From: Bifidobacterium lemurum
GTDB taxonomy: Bacteria; Actinomycetota; Actinomycetes; Actinomycetales; Bifidobacteriaceae
Assembly (NCBI RefSeq): GCF_014898175.1
Contig: NZ_CP062948.1
Span: forward strand, 2,604,001 to 2,668,000
Direction: 5' to 3'
Length of the DNA: 64,000 nucleotides
Shown here one piece after another: positions 61,471-64,000 of the stretch; position 1 is the stretch's first letter, and each line of letters begins with the position of its first letter. The notes beneath the pieces were generated by a model that did not search any database, was not told the origin of the DNA, and saw only the letters and a program-made list of their open reading frames with translations. A program made the translations under genes and the position numbers.

Positions 61471-61504
61471 GCGCCAATCCCACAGTCCCGTTACGCTGGG
61501 GTGC

Positions 61505-61870
61505 ATGAGACTTTTGGGCAATATCCTGTGGCTGGTCCTCGGCGGTTTGGCGATCGCGTTCGGATGGGCGGTGGTCGCTCTGGTGCTATGCGTCACCATC
61601 GTCGGCATCCCGCTGGGTTTGCAGGCCTTCAAGATGGCGGCGCTGACGCTCACCCCGTTCGGCAAGACGGTGGCGTATGGCGGCGGCGTGGGCTCCACGC
61701 TGGCCAACATCGTATGGGTGGTGCTGGTGGGATTGTGGATGGCCATCGGCTATGTGATCGCCGGTGCGGCGAACTGCGTCACCATCATCGGCATTCCGTT
61801 CGGCATCCAGTCGTTCAAGATGGCGAAGCTGGCCCTCTGGCCGTTCGGCGCCGAAATCCGCAATCTGTGA
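61505..61870 (+). CDS. YccF-family membrane protein
   Basis: 121 residues with two similar halves, each carrying a membrane segment followed by the YccF motif: CVTIVGIPLGLQAFKMAALTLTPFG and CVTIIGIPFGIQSFKMAKLALWPFG (each split at the Gln). The family is widespread but its function is not established. Start ATG 61505, short leader. Confidence 0.88.
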   Translation: MRLLGNILWLVLGGLAIAFGWAVVALVLCVTIVGIPLGLQAFKMAALTLTPFGKTVAYGGGVGSTLANIVWVVLVGLWMAIGYVIAGAANCVTIIGIPFGIQSFKMAKLALWPFGAEIRNL

Positions 61871-62030
61871 GATGGAGACGACACGCACCGTCGCCTCCTG
61901 TGACGCTTGCGCTTGCTTGGCCGATCTCATCGGATGTCCCATCGCCGATTTCGCGCATCGATTGATGGCGGGCGACCGTTCTCCCAGAATATGAAAAGCC
62001 CGCTATCAGCAGGTCTTTATTCTCTCGCTG

Positions 62031-62036
62031 TATAAT
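62031..62036 (+). promoter_or_regulatory. Probable -10 element of the NmrA-type gene
   Basis: A perfect TATAAT 37 bases before ATG 62074; the -35 is unclear. AAGGAGG (62061-62067) is the ribosome binding site. Confidence 0.45.
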
Positions 62037-62073
62037 CGGCCTGTCTTTACCGTCTCAATCAAGGAGGATTCTC

Positions 62074-63015
62074 ATGGGCAAACTCATTCTCACGGGCGTT
62101 GATGGCAATCTTGGAGGCCAGGCCGCCGACTATCTGCTTGAGATCGCAAAGCCCGAACAGCTTATTTTCACCGGATACAATCCGGACTCCCTCGAACGGT
62201 ACGCGGCGCTCGGCGTCGAAACGCGCGTCGCCGATTTCAATGTGAGGGAAGGGCTTGAGAAGGTGTTCGAAGGCGGCGACGTCATGGCCTTGGTGTCGAT
62301 GCCGTTCGTAGGCGTCAAGCGTCAACGGGCCCACGGCAACGCCATCGACGCGGCAAAGGCCGCGGGAGTGACCAAAATCGTGTACACCTCGCTGGTCAAC
62401 GCCGCCGATCCCACGAATCCAAGCGTTGAGAAAAAGGACCATGCCTGGACGGAGCAGCACATCCAGGAGGCCGGCCTCGACTACATCTTCCTGCGCAACT
62501 CGCAGTATGCCGAGGCCATGATCACCAACTACTTCACCTATGTGCACACCGACGGCGTGCTCAAAAACAGTCAAGGCGACGGACTGATGGCTTACATCTC
62601 GCGCAAGGACTGCGCCAAGGCCGTAGCCTACGCGCTGTGCGATTCCGATTTGCATCACGCCATCGAGAACATCAACGGCCCCGAACTGATGACCATCGCC
62701 CAGTTCATCGAGATAGGCAACACCGCGACCGGCAACCATGTGGTCTACCAGAAGATCACCGACGAAGAGAACTATCAGGTGTTTGACGCGATGGGCGTGC
62801 CGCGCACCACGGATGGGGTGTTCCAGGAAGGCTCCGAGGCCCCGTTCTCATCCGACGGCATGGTCACCTTCGCGCAGGCCATTCGCGAAGGCAAAATGGA
62901 CGTGTTCACAGACGACTTCAAGAAACTCACCGGAGATGATCCAATCACCGTGAAGTACATGTTCGAGCATGCGGACGAATTCCAAATCGGCGACCGCCAC
63001 TCCAAAGACGCTTAA
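62074..63015 (+). CDS. NmrA/QOR2-like NAD(P)H-binding reductase
   Basis: 313 residues of the atypical SDR group: TGVDGNLGGQAADYLL (nucleotide loop near residues 7-22), VTKIVYTSLVNAA and LRNSQYAEAMITNYF match the QorB/NmrA type, which reduces quinones or senses NADP/NADPH ratio. AAGGAGG precedes ATG 62074. It is preceded by its own promoter and stands alone. Confidence 0.85.
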   Translation: MGKLILTGVDGNLGGQAADYLLEIAKPEQLIFTGYNPDSLERYAALGVETRVADFNVREGLEKVFEGGDVMALVSMPFVGVKRQRAHGNAIDAAKAAGVTKIVYTSLVNAADPTNPSVEKKDHAWTEQHIQEAGLDYIFLRNSQYAEAMITNYFTYVHTDGVLKNSQGDGLMAYISRKDCAKAVAYALCDSDLHHAIENINGPELMTIAQFIEIGNTATGNHVVYQKITDEENYQVFDAMGVPRTTDGVFQEGSEAPFSSDGMVTFAQAIREGKMDVFTDDFKKLTGDDPITVKYMFEHADEFQIGDRHSKDA

Positions 63016-63047
63016 TGGCGGCCACGCCCTACCGACAACTATCCCAT

Positions 63048-63100
63048 CGAAACGATGTCATGTCCCGGCAGATGATTCCGCCGAAGCATGGCATCGTTTC
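63048..63100. terminator. Inverted repeat after the NmrA-type gene
   Basis: CGAAACGATG (63048-63057) and CATCGTTTCG (63091-63100) are perfect 10-bp arms with a 33-base loop. The rest of 63016-63240 holds nothing recognisable. Confidence 0.4.
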
Positions 63101-63240
63101 GGACGAAAACAGTGAGAATCTCGCCGACGCCGTTACGGTGCCGGCCACATCATGCCGATACCTGATGTCTCACCCATGTTCAGCCTGACGCCGGTTCCAG
63201 CACGGCATGCATCGCTCACACACCACCGCCGTCATGTCGT

Positions 63241-64000
63241 CTAGCGGGCGTATTCCTCCAGATGGGGGTCGACGGCGTGGACCACATCCACCAAATCGCC
63301 GTTGGATAGGTACGGGCGCTGGAATTCGCGCCACGGCTCGACCTTGACCTCCCAACGGCCGGTCTCTCGATCGAGCACGGGACGCGCGGTCTGCTCCCAG
63401 CGCAGACGTTTGTGCGTGCGGCCCGTCATGGGATCGCGGCGCGAATAGTGCAGGCAGGTGCAGTTGGTGATCGCCCATTCGGGGGCGTCCGCGCGGCGCA
63501 TGAACTCCTCGTCGGAAAGGTCCTCCAGAGTGAGCATCAGCGCAAGCATGAAGTCGCCGTGGCTCACCATCACCACGGATTCCGCGTCGGATTTGCGGTT
63601 GAGCGCGGTGAGCAGATTGTGCACGCGGTCCTCGGCCACGTCGGCGATGGACTCGCCCGCCGGCGGACGCCAGTACAGCGGATCGGTGGCTTTGAACATC
63701 CAGTTGCGCCCGTAGTTCTCGCGGAACTCGTCCTTGGTGATGGTGTTGATCTCGCCCCATGAGCGCTCGCGCAGCACGCGGGTTTCCTCCCATTTGGCTT
63801 TCGGCAGCGCCATCGTGGCGGCCGTCTCGCGCGTGCGCACATAAGGCGACACCAGATACCGGTCGAACAGCTGCTGCTGCGCCACCAGCCAACGGCCGAT
63901 GCAGTCCGCCTGCTTGCGGCCGATGGCGGTGAGCCGCCATGAACGATCAGGAACGGTCACATTGTCTTGGGTGAACAGGGAATTGTCGCCCTGCTCCCCC
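63241..64000 (-). CDS. Histidine phosphatase family protein, 5' end outside window
   Basis: At least 253 codons are visible and the frame is open to the right edge, so the N-terminus with the RHG phospho-acceptor motif must lie beyond base 64000. LTAIGRKQADCIGRWL, VSPYVRTRETAATM and the second catalytic His in VVMVSHGDFMLAL (the SHG motif) show the phosphoglycerate-mutase-like fold. It is likely a cytosolic phosphatase of unknown substrate. A GTG at 63960 would give a shorter protein without the RHG motif and is not the real start. Confidence 0.8.
   Translation of the reverse strand, partial: GEQGDNSLFTQDNVTVPDRSWRLTAIGRKQADCIGRWLVAQQQLFDRYLVSPYVRTRETAATMALPKAKWEETRVLRERSWGEINTITKDEFRENYGRNWMFKATDPLYWRPPAGESIADVAEDRVHNLLTALNRKSDAESVVMVSHGDFMLALMLTLEDLSDEEFMRRADAPEWAITNCTCLHYSRRDPMTGRTHKRLRWEQTARPVLDRETGRWEVKVEPWREFQRPYLSNGDLVDVVHAVDPHLEEYAR

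Noticed and set aside
1..64000. tRNA, rRNA or prophage genes
   Set aside because: Reading for the T-loop GGTTCGAATC pattern with cloverleaf partners, for rRNA-like stretches and for integrase, terminase or capsid proteins found none.

Overview
The window is a high-GC, gene-dense bacterial chromosome segment, most likely from Bifidobacterium or a close relative. The reasons are family-level resemblance of the PcrA helicase, the CstA/YbdD pair and a divergent lactate-dehydrogenase paralogue to bifidobacterial proteins, the short intergenic regions, and the strong AGGAGG-type ribosome binding sites. The species cannot be named from what is seen. There is no rRNA, tRNA, CRISPR array, prophage or transposase gene.

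Layout. 1-1.25 kb: end of an FtsX-type ABC permease and a DUF4418 membrane protein. 1.45-6.5 kb: PcrA helicase, divergent from a xanthine salvage pair (xpt and purine permease). 6.7-12.6 kb: an ABC-2 exporter (two permeases and an ATPase) divergent from a NarL-type two-component system that probably controls it. 12.7-14.2 kb: an AT-rich insert with an unknown protein and a TetR regulator, followed by a decayed LuxR fragment. 14.5-16.3 kb: a PemK/MazF-like toxin-antitoxin pair and a membrane-anchored XRE regulator that lacks a normal start codon. 16.6-19.4 kb: cstA-ybdD. 19.6-25.0 kb: a foreign-looking LytTR/AgrC-type two-component system with an ABC transporter. 25-32.4 kb: membrane protein, GH13 hydrolase, LysR with an iron alcohol dehydrogenase, and MATE efflux with TetR. 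32.7-41.8 kb: a frameshifted DUF4391 gene, an AEC permease, an LDH paralogue, a fumarase/aspartase fragment, GNAT, MerR with a DXS-like enzyme, aldo/keto reductase with LysR, and an MNT-HepT toxin-antitoxin pair. 42-45.8 kb: an ECF transporter of unknown substrate with a ZinT-like protein. 46-53.7 kb: SDR, then a rare-sugar locus (MFS porter, mutarotase-like protein, PfkB kinase, D-lyxose/D-mannose isomerase, DeoR, AlsE-type epimerase, HxlB-type isomerase). 53.8-64 kb: uracil permease, OpuC-type osmoprotectant ABC system, PadR with an MDR oxidoreductase, a MetE-like methyltransferase, YccF, an NmrA-type reductase and a partial histidine phosphatase.

How the genes work together. The strongest pathway inference is the divergent sugar locus at 46.9-53.7 kb: porter, mutarotase, aldose isomerase, kinase, 3-epimerase and phosphohexulose isomerase would funnel an uncommon sugar to fructose 6-phosphate, with DeoR acting on repeats that flank two overlapping divergent promoters. 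The window also carries three equal-length copies (171 bp) of a structured repeat with compensatory base changes, a 196-bp nested perfect inverted repeat, several two-gene regulator/target pairs with visible palindromic operators, and several lesions (two frameshifts, one lost start codon, two gene remnants).
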